Counted from the first letter of the stretch, positions 14,120 through 26,100 are shown. The stretch: DNA of 64,000 bases from Sycobia sp. Sy_11 (GCA_018907035.1 JACCIC010000037.1:620001-684000), one strand, 5' to 3'. The notes: generated by a model from the letters alone, not told the origin. Numbers and translations are program-made.

Positions 14120-15194
14120 GGTGCGTGCTGCCAATTAATTCCGAGTCCCTGGTGTCGATCATTAATAATGCAGGGCTGCGTTAGCCCGAGAAGACCCCAT
14201 GCGCATTAGAGAGGGGCTTGTCCGCCAGCAAGAATTCCCGCCTCATTCTTCACGCTGCTACCACGTCCCCTGTATTAAGTTGAGATTAATTAGGAACGCA
14301 ATATCTTATTCTTAATAGTTCCATAGGACATTTGCGTGGAAAAATATGTACACGTTGTTCTATTTCATTGTGCAAGTTCGATTGAGCAAAAAAATTGTTC
14401 TTTTTTTGTTTTTCTAACAATTAATTCGACAAAAATTCTGAACGAGGAGAAAAGCAAACAGGAGAAAAAGTTCGGTCGTTTTTAGCATTTTAGTTTCTTG
14501 TAACAACAGAGAGACGAGGGGATTTTATTGAAAAACACTTTACCACTGAGTGCTTTTTGTTTGTTCACAAATGCGCGCGTTTGCCCCTACAGGATTCGTA
14601 TGCATAAATTTGCAAATGTACAGGAGCGGAGTAATAACATTATTGTATCTCGAGCGAGAATTTTGACGCGCTCTCGACGACCACCGTCGATGTTCGATGC
14701 GTCAATTTTTGCGCTTCAGGTATCAAATGCCCTATTTCGAATGAAAATTTTGGTTTCAAATATCCCTTATGACGTTGCGTAAATGAATTGATTCGTCAAG
14801 AATTTACTGCGCGGGAATAACAGCAAATAAAGCAATAACTGAAAATAATAATTGCGACCTGCACATATGGCCATATTCAGAGGTAAATCTACGAAGCGTA
14901 AAAAGTCCAGCGATAAAAAGAAAAATTCTTAGAACGTCGATTGGGGTCATAAATATATATTTTTAACAACCAGCTCTCCGGCAGTTCCCGCACCTCTGTC
15001 TTCGCAACGCGTCAATTTCGCCCGTACGAGGCCGAACAATTTTTCACGTACGCGAGTTGCGTGAAAAATTAAGATTTCCCTTCGAACTTCGGCTATCTTC
15101 AAGCTGCCGGCCTGCTCGTGAAGAAAATAAAAAGAACTGCGGCTGCTCTCTTTTTCTCGCTCCCCTCTGTAACGCACGACCGTTCTCGACCCCA
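14117..15194. other. Unassigned sequence
   Basis: No gene recognised. A weak CTTCAG|GTATCA junction at 14,714-14,726 resembles a splice signal but has a poor pyrimidine tract. Confidence 0.5.
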
Positions 15195-15259
15195 TACATA
15201 CACACGCGCGCGCGCGCACACACAAACACACTTGCACACACACACACACACACACACAC

Positions 15260-15291
<32 letters not shown>
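15195..15291 (+). repeat. Compound (CA)n(CG)n(CA)n microsatellite
   Basis: CACA, then about seven CG units, then about 75 bp of CA with two small interruptions. The alternating purine-pyrimidine run is a candidate Z-DNA former. Confidence 0.97.
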
Positions 15292-15292
<1 letters not shown>

Positions 15293-15369
15293 TTATCCGC
15301 GAGCATCAGCAGTACCATAGCAGCTCCGCAAAAAATAAAAGGTAATTTACGTCCTTGTAAAATTCTCCC

Positions 15370-15920
15370 TTTTCCCGTATATATACAGAGCGCCCGGCGC
15401 CCGCCCGCGAGCCCCCACGCGCATTATTATGGCCCGCGCGCGCCGCACCCTCCTGCCGCAGCCGAAATTGCGAAATACCCCCCCACCCTCCACCCACCTC
15501 GCCCGTTCCGCACTTCCCGCATCGAGGGCGGGGAATCGGTAAAGAGAGCAGCGCGGCCGACCCGCGCCAGATATCGCTCCGTTCGCTCGGCCCCTCTTTC
15601 ATAAATCATATAATGAGAATGGCGCGTCACGGCCAACCTCGCGCGTCCTCCCTCCTCCCCGTAGCTCTTGTGTAATTGTACGGGGGGCCCTTTCCGCACT
15701 TATACGTTACGCCGCCGGGCCAGAGAGGGGCGGAGGGGGGTGGCAACAGTCGATATAATAATTCGCGCGCGAAGGAGGCGCTTCGCGCGTTGCGAATCTG
15801 ATTTCCGGCGAGCTGTGCCTATGCGTATAATATATAACTCGTATTCTTCCGTCGGAGGAGTCTCCTGCTAAGGGGAGCGGGCTTTGAATGGGCGATTACG
15901 AGAATGAACGAAGGCACGGC
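15370..15920. other. GC-rich CpG-dense block
   Basis: Strongly GC-rich with C-runs near 15,480-15,495 and G-runs near 15,680 and 15,740. Open frames on both strands are composition-driven. It could hold a promoter, but nothing decides this. Confidence 0.5.
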
Positions 15921-16082
15921 GCGTTTGCTCGCAGTATATCATGGGGACTAAATGTTTTGAGAAAAAATTAAGAGATCATAATGTTTCAGGGAACGAACTC
16001 TCCAAAATCGAATTAAAGTTAATGTACGCCTTAATGTATTACAATTACATATCTGATAATTTCGTTAGTAAAAATAGTTTTA

Positions 16083-16114
16083 CTTGGCAAGTATATGAAA
16101 ATATACTTGCCAAG
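16083..16114. other. Perfect 14-bp-arm hairpin with GAAA loop
   Basis: The arm at 16083-16096 (CTTGGCAAGTATAT) is exactly complementary to 16101-16114, separated by GAAA. Read as RNA on the + strand this gives a 14-bp stem closed by a GNRA-type tetraloop. The flanking AT-rich sequence does not extend the stem. It is too short for a normal microRNA precursor. It could be a cruciform, the end of a small palindromic element or a structured transcript. Confidence 0.9.
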
Positions 16115-16296
16115 CAATGCAAATATGAATAAATGCAGGATTTCAAATAAAAGCAAAAATTTACTTATTCAAGAAGTGTAGCAAAATGCGAGTTATTGTT
16201 AGAACAAGTATGCACTGTTAAACTGATTAAGAATAATGTGATTAGTATCAATAAGGAGGTTGACTATTTTAAGACCATATTAAATAAATACTGATC

Positions 16297-16309
16297 GCCA
16301 CCTAGTGGC
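16297..16309 (-). promoter_or_regulatory. CTCF-like insulator motif
   Basis: The + strand reads GCCACCTAGTGGC, itself an interrupted palindrome. The minus strand reads CCACTAGGTGGCG, which fits the 12-position CTCF core CCASYAGRKGGC exactly and agrees with 8 of 9 positions of the fly-type AGGTGGCGC core. CTCF is conserved in insects; occupancy here is inference. Confidence 0.4.
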
Positions 16310-16576
16310 TGATGGTATAATTCACTGAACGTGCTGACATTACGGACATACACAAATGAGAGGGATTTTTTCATGCTTTCATACAAAATCTTAAAAATTA
16401 CTAAGTAATTGAATATTGATTTATTAATAATTTAAATCAGGTTAACTTATTTAACATGCAGTTTTAGAGAGAAAGGGACTATTCGAATGATTGATCCAAT
16501 TTTGGATGAAAAGCCTTACTTGTTGCAATAGCGACACCCGTTTACTCGTTGAACATTTCCATTTTATAAGTGTCGA

Positions 16577-16600
16577 AAACGCGTTCAGAAACGCGTTCAG
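16577..16600 (+). repeat. 12-bp perfect tandem duplication
   Basis: AAACGCGTTCAG occurs twice head to tail. Each copy contains the palindrome ACGCGT. Confidence 0.9.
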
Positions 16601-17317
16601 ATCAATTACGTATCGTCCCTCGCGATCTTTGGTCCTACGCATGAAACCCTTTCCATTTTCCTGAACGATTTTGGTTTTGATTCCCCCCCCCCCTAAACAA
16701 TGTACATTTTAAGCGTTTGCGTGAAAGCAGGACACCCTGTGCATCTTCGCACGTACCAAAGCCGGCCACTTTTGCCGCTGTCTACGAGTTACTGTCGGTT
16801 TCGGTGGCTTCATTAATGTTGGTTTGCACCTCGCGTTTTGTGAAATTCTGAGTTGATTATTAGAACTCCATTCATTATTTTATTCGTAGCTTTGAACGAG
16901 CCAGTGAAAGTATAATATATAATTTTATCAACAACTTTTCAAGATGAAAAAGTATAATTATATTATCTCAGATGTGTAACGCTATTCTGTTTTAATAACT
17001 GAAGGCGAAAAAGTACTTCTTTTATTCTTGCTTCTATTAATACAGAAAGTTGCTTTATAATATATTCCTGGAAATTCACCTCGTTAATTTAAAATAAATC
17101 TTACTTATTCATACATATACGTAAAATAAGGAGCGTCATTATTATTAGCTTATAAGAGGGGGAAAGGGGCGAAAAATCTCTCGGTAGTCACACTTGAGCC
17201 TATATTAAATTTGTGGATCGACATTTTAAGCCGATCCCCTCCCCGCAGAGTTCGCCGGCGATCTTCCAGCGATACTCCCGCGTCTCGAGAAGCTGAGACC
17301 GTCGAGGGGGAGGGATC

Positions 17318-17330
17318 GCGCCACCCTCTA
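17318..17330 (-). promoter_or_regulatory. Second CTCF-like motif
   Basis: The minus strand reads TAGAGGGTGGCGC. It agrees with 8 of 9 positions of AGGTGGCGC (G for A at the first position) and has the same orientation as the site about 1 kb upstream. Confidence 0.25.
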
Positions 17331-17517
17331 ACGAAAACGTTGGAACTAATCGGTCTTCCATAAGCTTTTTTCTCTGGCTGGGATCTCGCGCGCACGCGAC
17401 ACGTTTCTCTAAAAGGATAGCACGCGAGCACCGTGGCTAATCCCTCGGAATTGGGGGAAAGATATACAGCCAATCGCATTAGTGATTGGAGCGCGCAGAA
17501 TCATTCGATCATATGTA

Positions 17518-17539
17518 GATATATATATATATATATATA
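17518..17539 (+). repeat. (TA)n microsatellite
   Basis: Short TA array of about 22 bp followed by CAGCGCGCG. Confidence 0.95.
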
Positions 17540-17766
17540 CAGCGCGCGTACATGATTTGCTCAACCTCGACCCCATCCCGGCTCTTTCTCCGCCTCATTT
17601 CAATGTCAATGCTAGATAACGGAGTTTCCCGTCTATATTTAAATACATAATACATCAGCTCGATTCTCCGCGCTCCCCGGTAATTTCAACTTCGAGGAGA
17701 GTCGGAGAACGGGATTCGAGGAAGAAGGAGAGAGAGAGATATAGAAAAGGGGAAAAGGGCATTATT

Positions 17767-18115
17767 TACGATACGGCGATAATCGCTCGAACGCCGCTGG
17801 GGGGGAGAAGTGGGGCGGCACGCTCCGCGGGGAAGAGGAGCTCCTTTGTAAAGTATTGATTCATCGATTTCAATAAGTCAGCGGCACGTAACGAACGCTC
17901 GGATAATGGGTCTTGCTGCTGACGGGCGAGTATATGGCCTTGACGGCCGGGGCGTCTCGCAATTCTGATTCGAGACATTGGAAAGTCGCTGCTGGCTTTC
18001 AATTCCTCGGTCAAAGTTTCATTCCCGGCGCGAGTCGCCTTCAGATTCAGATTCGTATTCCGTGAGCTTTCGCGAGCTGCCAGTTTTTTACGCCCTTTGC
18101 GAGCGCACGAAGAGC
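17767..18115 (-). other. Unrecognised open frame, possible exon
   Basis: On the minus strand a frame is open for about 115 codons, from just after a TAA near 18,116 to a stop near 17,767, in a moderately GC-rich stretch. The conceptual product is not low-complexity: it has a basic start, a stretch ELKASSDFPMSRIRIARRPG and a probable amphipathic helix (LRAADLLKSMNQYF). It lacks an upstream ATG, so it would have to be an internal or terminal exon, and no strong acceptor is visible. I do not recognise the sequence. Chance openness is a serious alternative. Confidence 0.15.
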
Positions 18116-18899
18116 ATTAGCATATTAATCGTTGCACTCGCTTAATCCGGTTCTCATAATTACGTTGATAAATCGATACATAGAGCCGCTCTTTTGAGTC
18201 TTGGATCTGGTTGTCGCAGAATGTTTTTTAACATACGCTTAAATAGAACGTCTATGCCTTCTCTCTGTTCAATGTTCTTCCTGCTCCGAAGACATTCAGA
18301 ATTCAAATTTGTGAGCGAATACATACTTACGATAAATAATTTCAATTTCTCTAAGCACATCCTTTGCATCATACAGTAGATTTAATCCAATTTAAATATT
18401 CGTTTGAAAATCCATTAAAAGGTCGAAACATTGAACGAAGCTGATACAGAGATGTGGTAAAAATAGGCAAGGGGGCGACAAATTTTCTTTTGCTAATAAT
18501 AGTATATTGGTTTTTTTTTATTTATTTTTAGTAGTAGGTTTTCTGTTTTCAATTCTGTGGGACTGATTATAAAGCAGAACAACCTGATTGTCGTTATTAT
18601 TTTATTAAAACTGCAATATTGCCAGTACAAATATTTCTTACTTGCTTTAAAGTACATAGATAGCTGATAGAAGATTTAGGTCTAAGATTTAAGTCTTGTA
18701 TAAGCCGAAGGATATCTTTTAAAAAAATTATCGCAAGTACGTTATTATAATGGTTTATTTTGACTGGTGACCAAAATTCACTGGACGGCCTGCATTTCAG
18801 ATTAAACTCTACTTATTACTTGATTTTGATCAATATTGATACGCTCGGTATGTTTCAACTAATCACGAGTATTCCGATTTTTAATTTAATTTTATCACA
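18116..18899. other. AT-rich unassigned sequence
   Basis: No gene, RNA or element recognised; the short frames on both strands near 18,160-18,380 show no family features. Confidence 0.5.
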
Positions 18900-18937
18900 T
18901 GTTATTATTATTATTATTGTTGTTAATATTGTTATTC

Positions 18938-19001
<64 letters not shown>

Positions 19002-19062
19002 TACTACTACTACTACTACTATTATGGTTATTTTTATTATTGTTATTGTTATTATTATATCA
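18900..19062 (+). repeat. (ATT)n trinucleotide array with (ACT)n segment
   Basis: Imperfect TTA/ATT array from 18,900, near-perfect from about 18,940, then about seven ACT units near 19,000-19,020, then TTATTG-type degenerate units. Frames through it give poly-Ile or poly-Leu and are not genes. Confidence 0.95.
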
Positions 19063-21165
19063 TAAAAAAAGATCGGTTCGAGTTGTTGGAAACATTGTAA
19101 ATAAAAAAAAAATAATAATAATAAAATGAATTTCGAAATTAAATAGTAGCATAATCTAATCGTTGATTGTGTAAGTTATACTTACAAAATTTCATTTCCG
19201 ATTATTAATTCACATGCCAAACTAATTTATTACGTTTATTTTGTGTTACAGGTGGGTGTCCTGAAAATATTGCGATATTCAGCCATCTATGCTTTGTTTT
19301 TGCTGCACAAAAGTAGTTCGGTAAATATATACGAAACACATTGCCAAGTTGCTGCACTGAACTTGATTGTATTGTAATAATAAAATATGTATAAAAACTC
19401 AAATTCACGAACTGTAAAGTGATAACAATTAAGGCGAACCGTGAAAGCACTCGGTTTAACAGGCTTTTCTCATTATTAACCTAGAAATATTTAATACGCA
19501 ATGTGTCAGAGTTCGCTGAGAAGTCAAAAGCTGCCTCGTCGATACGTCGTCGTCTCGCGATGTCCCCTCTTCGGCAGTTCGCTTGCGCTTAAACGAAGCT
19601 TACGCTGGCAGACGGCCGCTACAGCGCTGATATATACATGGAACAATGTCGGAGTCGATACGTCGTAGATAACGGTCGCTATTACATACGCGAATTTCTA
19701 GGATGACTACCGCGCCAACTCGCTAAGCTTCGGGAACAAACTACGTTACTGCCGGCGTAACAATGGAATCACAGAGGGCGGAGGCGGGGGGGGGGGCGCT
19801 GAATCCCATTCAACGCGCACCACGGCCGGGCAACCATTATAAGCTCTCGCGTTGCGACGTAACGAAGGTATTCCGGACAGTGGTCGCGCGAACTATGCGT
19901 ACCTGGACACTCAAGCGTTTTTACGCCTCATGCGGTATTGACCAGTTGGTCCTTGCGCGCGCGCGCGCGCGACCTTGAATCCGAAGCCGAATGTATGGAA
20001 AAACGCAGAGCATCGCTTTCGAATGCTTCCGTAGATATCCGTGACGGGCACACTACGCTCGCAACGGAAGGGTTCGCGTTGAATTTTGCCCAAGTTCGCG
20101 ATAAGTTCGCGAATAAATAGTAGATAAAAGGTTCGTAAGGTGTAAAATTAGGCCTTCATTTTACACAGCGCTATCTTACAATAATGATAAATTTCACTAC
20201 GAACATGGTGGTTCGGTTTATTCTCCTTTACTAGTTAAAAAATGCGTACAAAATCACTATGCTTGATCAATTTAAGATAGAACTTTTGCTTTTTTGTTAA
20301 TTAAAGTGTCAGACAATATGAAAGAGGACTTAACGCATTGGCAATATAATGAAATGAATCGCGTTATACAGAGAAATATGCGCATATGGATTAATTTTTT
20401 CAAAGTTATTAATTCATAAAGCCTGTATTAAATCAGATTGCGCAAACTGCATAATGTCGCGCACTTGTCGGCCGGCTAACTTCCAATCAAACTCTAATCG
20501 AATAAATTAGTCCTTTATAAAAGCTCTATTAGAAACGTTTTCCCATTCGCGGCTCGTTTCTATCTCTCCCTCTTTCTTTTACATACATATATATATATTC
20601 GCATTTCGGCTTGATCATAACCGGATCCTCTCATGCATATTCACGAATCGCGCAATATTCGATACTCGCGGACAAAAACACAAAAAAAAAAAAAAAACAA
20701 AATATTGCACGCGATCGATTGCTCGAGTCCGCGCGTTGAGCCGTGCACCCCCCTTGTGCAGAATATACATCAGGCGGGACGATATAGGATGTAAAATTTG
20801 TACCGACGATCGTTTAAATATTTTCGACTATTTCGTGTTCTGCCGAATGCCCTCCAACGTATATAAGTGTTGTGTGTTTATATAATATTATAGTTTTCGT
20901 TGATGTAGAATATATATATTTAAGAGAAACATAATATGTATACCCGCTGTCCTCGTCTATGGATAAGTACCTCAGAGGAGATCGCTTTCAAGTAGTTGGA
21001 TATTACTTTTCAATTTGGCCTTAATTAGTAAGTAATTTGGTACTCTTTTAACACAGAGCGCTCCGTTTACACGGCTCATGTACTCCTTTAATTTGAAAGG
21101 ATAATCCCTCTCGGTACGAGGTTTACTCTATATATAGAGTCTATTTTTTTGTTTCTCTCTTTTTC

Positions 21166-21168
<3 letters not shown>
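19063..21168. other. Unassigned sequence
   Basis: Contains the candidate terminal exon above and a (CG)n run at 19,954-19,971. A G-rich run lies near 19,780-19,795. An A15 run lies near 20,683-20,697. No recognisable gene. Confidence 0.5.
19222..19384 (+). other. Candidate 3'-terminal exon
   Basis: CTAAT (19,222-19,226), a T-rich tract and ACAG ending at 19,251 make a good insect-type 3' splice site. From 19,252 one frame is open for 41 codons to TAA at 19,375-19,377, starting VGVLKILRYSAIYALFLLHK. A second frame gives about 20 codons (GCPENIAIFSHLCF...) before a TAG. An AATAAA polyadenylation hexamer lies at 19,379-19,384. Neither peptide is recognised. Because GTGGGT follows the acceptor directly, the site could also be read as a recursive splice site. 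Confidence 0.2.

Positions 21169-21229
<61 letters not shown>
21169..21229 (+). repeat. (CT)n microsatellite
   Basis: CT array of about 60 bp, pure after a short TTTCTG lead-in. A shorter CT array lies at 21,418-21,442. Confidence 0.97.
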
Positions 21230-21232
<3 letters not shown>

Positions 21233-21592
21233 CTTTTGTCCACTCGCTGCGTGCGCGCGCGCTCGTTATATATACGGCATTTATAATTGTATCGTCTTGT
21301 AAAAACTACGAATAATTAATACAGCCGCGTTGAGTTTCCGTATTTAGTACATAGTATATCGCTTTACCGGTTATTCAGTATTTCCATTTTTCATCATCAG
21401 ATGTTTATTAATTCTTTCTCTCCCTCTCTCTCTCTCTCTCTCAATCCCTTATTCCATCCCTCACTCCCCTTTACCTCCCTTCTGCCTTACTGTCCCCTGC
21501 TCGTGACCTAGTCTAATCCCGTAATATCTGGTACTTTTAATTAAAACTGAAGATGAGCTATATTCTGTTCGAGTGCGCTGGTTCATCTTATA

Positions 21593-21643
21593 TATAGACA
21601 GATAGATAGAGAGCGAGAGAGAGAGAGACAGAGAGAGTGAGAG

Positions 21644-21696
<53 letters not shown>

Positions 21697-21702
21697 GAGA
21701 AA
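21593..21702 (+). repeat. Compound (GATA)n(GA)n microsatellite
   Basis: A short TATATA and GACAGATAGATA lead into about 95 bp of GA with single-base interruptions. This repeats the TA-to-GA polarity of the array at 7764. Confidence 0.95.
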
Positions 21703-21937
21703 GCGTTGGAGAGATAAATAAATAATTACACAAAAAGTTTGTTCTTTCAAGTTCTGCCGCTCTCCCATCCTCTCTTTTGGTTTCGTCTCCCGTGCGCAAT
21801 TATCGAAGCTGAACAATTCGCGTCAGTCGCTCGACGAGCTCGAACAATTATCTCGGTCCAACAAAACTTTCGCAATTCCTCGGGAGCGGGCGCTGGTGTT
21901 CTGCGAGAGACAAATTCAAGATATTTACACGGTAGCT

Positions 21938-21940
<3 letters not shown>

Positions 21941-21985
<45 letters not shown>
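21941..21985 (+). repeat. (TA)n microsatellite
   Basis: Pure TA array of about 45 bp; the first of three within 900 bp. Confidence 0.97.
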
Positions 21986-21988
<3 letters not shown>

Positions 21989-22145
21989 TATGCATGGATA
22001 TATGTATATATATAATCGCATAGTTCGCGGGAATTGTCTCAGTCTCATAATGAATGCAAAACTGCCAACCATGAGAGCGCCGAAAGTTCATCTCGGAATT
22101 TCGCGCGCTCTGATGCCTCCGCGACCCCGCGGTGCGCACCGCGCA

Positions 22146-22181
22146 GGTGTGTGAGTGTGTGTGTGTGTGTGTGTGTTTGTG
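22146..22181 (+). repeat. (GT)n microsatellite
   Basis: GT array of about 30 bp with GTGAGT and GTTTGT edges. Confidence 0.95.
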
Positions 22182-22337
22182 GGATCGAACCGAATCTGAT
22201 TATATTATCCGCGCGAGGAAATCGGGTGCGGAAGTTATCTCCCTTTCCCTCCCTTGTTCCGCCATCTCGTTCGGTAGCTGCCCTGCCCCACGGGCCTTCA
22301 GGAAAATCAATTATTTGGCCCAGGGTCCGTGCGGGAG

Positions 22338-22341
<4 letters not shown>

Positions 22342-22389
<48 letters not shown>
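22342..22389 (+). repeat. (TA)n microsatellite
   Basis: Pure TA array of about 48 bp. Confidence 0.97.
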
Positions 22390-22392
<3 letters not shown>

Positions 22393-22770
22393 GGTATTGC
22401 GTTGGCGCTCCGGCGAAATTGTTTAATTACGCGCGAACCGAAGTTTCACGCTCGAGCTGACTTTGCGAGCATCGATGGGCTTCATAATCTCTGTCCCTCT
22501 CGCTCCACCTGCCTTGCGCCTGCGCGCTTGCAACTGGCTCATTCCCCGGTTCGACGTCGTACTTACTTTATCCACATGCTATACGTATATGCAACCGTTT
22601 GTTAGCCCACGCTTACATCGGGCTATCTGTAAAAAGTCTCCTTTCCACCGCCCCCCCCCATCCTTCCCTTCCTCCCTGCCGCCTCCCCGTCCCCACCGCC
22701 CCTTGCAGCGAGTGTAATTCTTGCCCCCACGCTTTTCCCGAACCAGCTGGATTATCGATTATTGAGATAT

Positions 22771-22772
<2 letters not shown>

Positions 22773-22808
<36 letters not shown>
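22773..22808 (+). repeat. (TA)n microsatellite
   Basis: Pure TA array of about 36 bp. Confidence 0.97.
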
Positions 22809-22811
<3 letters not shown>

Positions 22812-22982
22812 GATCCGGTCTCTTATCGCGAATCATTTAATCGGCCGCAGCGCGGATTTCTAGATGAAAGTCTTTATTTCCGCGGGCCTCTTTTGACCGG
22901 GGCGCGCTTTGTTCGTCTTTGGGGCTCGCGATGAATTTCATTGTCGAGAAATTGTTTTCCACTGAACCGTGTAATTATACTG

Positions 22983-23061
22983 GCTTTTTCATTTTCTTTC
23001 TTTTTTCTCTCTTCACTTTTTTTTCTTTTTTTTTTTTTGTTCCTGCCTTCGTCCCCTTCAG
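22983..23061 (+). promoter_or_regulatory. Long pyrimidine tract ending in a splice-acceptor consensus
   Basis: About 75 nt that are almost wholly T and C end in CCCCTTCAG at 23,061, an unusually strong 3' splice-site sequence. A CAAG|GTGGAG donor-like site follows 37 nt later, so a 37-nt microexon (23,062-23,098), open in one frame, is conceivable. The tract may equally be a simple pyrimidine-rich repeat. Confidence 0.3.
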
Positions 23062-23109
23062 CATCGAGCGGCGCCCGATTCGTGATTATAGTCGCAAGGT
23101 GGAGGGGGG

Positions 23110-26100
23110 GGGAGCTTTGAGTTTTTAGATATATTCCCCACGGACAGGTTCATTACTGTACCTTGAATGAACTGCGTTTTGCGAGTGACCACGATTAACC
23201 TTTCCATTACCGTAACTTGTCATTCGGTTAAAAAGTATTCGCATCTCTGATAAATGTGTATAAAAATACGCCAACTATGCGAGATGATTTAGTGAAAGGA
23301 TGGAACGGCCGCTAGGATTCTTTAATAAAAACATTATAAAGACGAAGGTGCAACAAGTCTCGTGAAAAATAATCTTTCGTCGATAATATCGGATTAGAAT
23401 TTCTTGTCGATATTGTGGTCGACATGGCAAAGTGAAAAGTAATATAGACGCAAGATCAGCTGCGGTTGTCCGAGGAGGATCTATACTAGTTGCAAACTCG
23501 AGAAATATTCTCATAAAGGGGAAACTCTCCGCAGGTATCCGCTCATGGTGGCGATATCGAAATAGTTCGATATTGTCAACTAACGCAGATTTGCTTCCAA
23601 ATTTGATCCGGATTGACTTGACTTTTTTTCAACATTCAAATTACTTCATAGGTATAGATAATAAGCTTGAAGCGTAAAGTGCAATAATGACACTGAGACA
23701 TATTTGTCAAGGTTTTAAGTATGGAAACAGGCTTGTAGACGAATCACGGAGTGAAAAATTGAATTTCTCAATAAATCAATCGATTACTTACTACTTCTCA
23801 ATTAATTATCAACATGTTTAAATTAAAACCTATATATTGTTTAGAATTTTTTTTTATTAACTTCCTCTTACCCTACATGAAATTTGTAGTACTGCACAAA
23901 TTTTATGTACAAGTAAACTATCTTATTTAAAGAATGTATATACTAAAAATAGTTCTAGCAATTTATTCTCACACTGACAAAGTCGTTTATCATTAAATCA
24001 GTTTCTTTTAATAAACAATTTTCTATATCCAGCTAATCAAACTACTATACATAATGATACACTAAAAAGTCATTTTAAATCTTAGATACCGTACCTAACA
24101 TATCTGTTATTCTTTTCTTTACTTTCATTGTCTGTTTCTTCATGAACTGTCTTGTCTAACTTATTTTACGTTCAGCTGGAGATTTCCAATTTTGATATGT
24201 AGTCAATAAACTATTTTCACTCATGTTGATACAAAAATAATTCCAATAAGTAACAGCGTGTTTGGTAATGGTATCTTACTATAGAATCTGTTAATCGAGC
24301 ACCAACTGCTCGATGCACGTTTGATGTACGGTTATAGGTTCATTAAAAAACCGTCAAATTCATGTCTACTTAGCCTACTTACGACCAATTAATGAATAAA
24401 AATATAATATTTTTACTAAAATAATAATTTAAAATCATTTCAGTCAAAGGGAGTCATAAACTTTGACTGCTACTTGCTAACTATAACGATATAATCCAGA
24501 TTGCCCAAGTCAGTGCGATAGCTCATTTCTATAAAACTACATATTTTATTGTTCTTACTATCATTATACAAAATCGAATATAAGAAATTTTTTTCTTCCT
24601 ATCTTCTTCGGCTGGATTTTTTTTGTCGTTATTGCCATATATAGTATCAGTAAATATAGCCAGTAGCTTATCTTCTTCAGACAAGAGGAAAAAGTTGGAA
24701 AAATGTTTATGAAAATTCCATCCGCGACAATTTTAAGAGAGCGGGCTCGCTTTACCCCGATTTAGAGGGATTTTTTGGCCCGGGGACTCTCGAGCAAGTA
24801 AAAGCTGGAGAGGGTATACAGCGTGGAAAAGTGAACGCTGAGAGAGAAAAATGAAACGACCGTGAACTGATCTCGTAAGCATTCGAGGGGGGGGGGGAAG
24901 GAATGAAAGCGCGTACAGCTTGTGCTAGAGTGAAAGGGACAGAGGCAGAGAAAGAGTAAAAAGAGTAAATAAACTGCGTGGCAGTATACGGGAAAGAAGT
25001 AGCGGGTGAAGGAGGTTGGGGAGGGGCAAGCATCTTCTTCCCTACGGCTAGATAAAAGTGCGTGGAGCGATAAAAGTGGAGCGAAGTAAGTGAGGTAACG
25101 GACCTTTATAAGGAGACCCTCTGCTTAAAGGGAGATTCTCATTCGTTTGGCTAATTTCATTTTATTATTATCGGCAGGCTTTCGCGCCAATGAGCAAACG
25201 TCAAATCTTTAAATTAGATCTCGTATTGTTAAACGACGGGGGAGACTGACTAGGGTATAATTTACAACAATGGGGCATCTCAACGACGAGACCGACCTTG
25301 AAGCTATTATTTCCTCGCTTCGCTTTCGTCAAACGAGAAAATGTATTAAAATTGAAGAATCGATTTTTCCAATATACGCATTTTCATTATTTTTCCAAAA
25401 ATTAAATCATTAACCGATTTGTAAATAACGTGTCTAATATAAATAAGGATATTATGCTACGGAACAATGTTGCTGATCTCTATTCCAAAAAATAAAAATT
25501 TAAGTATGATGTATATATAGTGTCTTGAATTTTGCCTTAAATCTGCTATATCAGTTTATTACACTACCTCAGTGACGAAGCATGAAAATTACAGGCTGAT
25601 ATACTAAAAGAAGTAAAGAATAAGAGAATTTTTTAATATGATTTTGTAAAAAAGAGCTGGAATTTTCATTACCGCAATTGTGTGCAGCTTATTATTTAAT
25701 TAAAAATTGTAGATCCTGTAATTTTATCTAATACTTTGGCAAACAATATGAGGTGAACTTTTTTTTCATTTTCTACGTTTAAACGGAAATTTCCAATTTT
25801 CATCGTTTATAATTCACTTCGGGTTTTCAAGCGATATTCGAATTATGAAATGTATTAATTCTGTAATAATACATGTAGACGTATAACGAAATTGAATTTT
25901 GAAAATAATGCTTCCGCTTCGAATATTCCAATTACGACTTACGCGAGTTCCTGAGATAAATTTTATTTAATTCAATTTCATACTTTTCCAACAGTCTATA
26001 TATACATATATACGCAATATCAGAGTTTGTCCTTATCTCAAATAAGAGTAATAACAACGTCCGCGCTACCGGCGCGCGGATCTTATATATTTACCTTCTT

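Noticed and set aside
18760..19065. Hydrophobic poly-Ile/poly-Leu 'membrane protein'
   Set aside because: It is the translation of the (ATT)n array.
21747..22139. Tyr-Ile repeat proteins over (TA)n arrays
   Set aside because: Same artefact: TATATA reads as Tyr-Ile in two frames on both strands.
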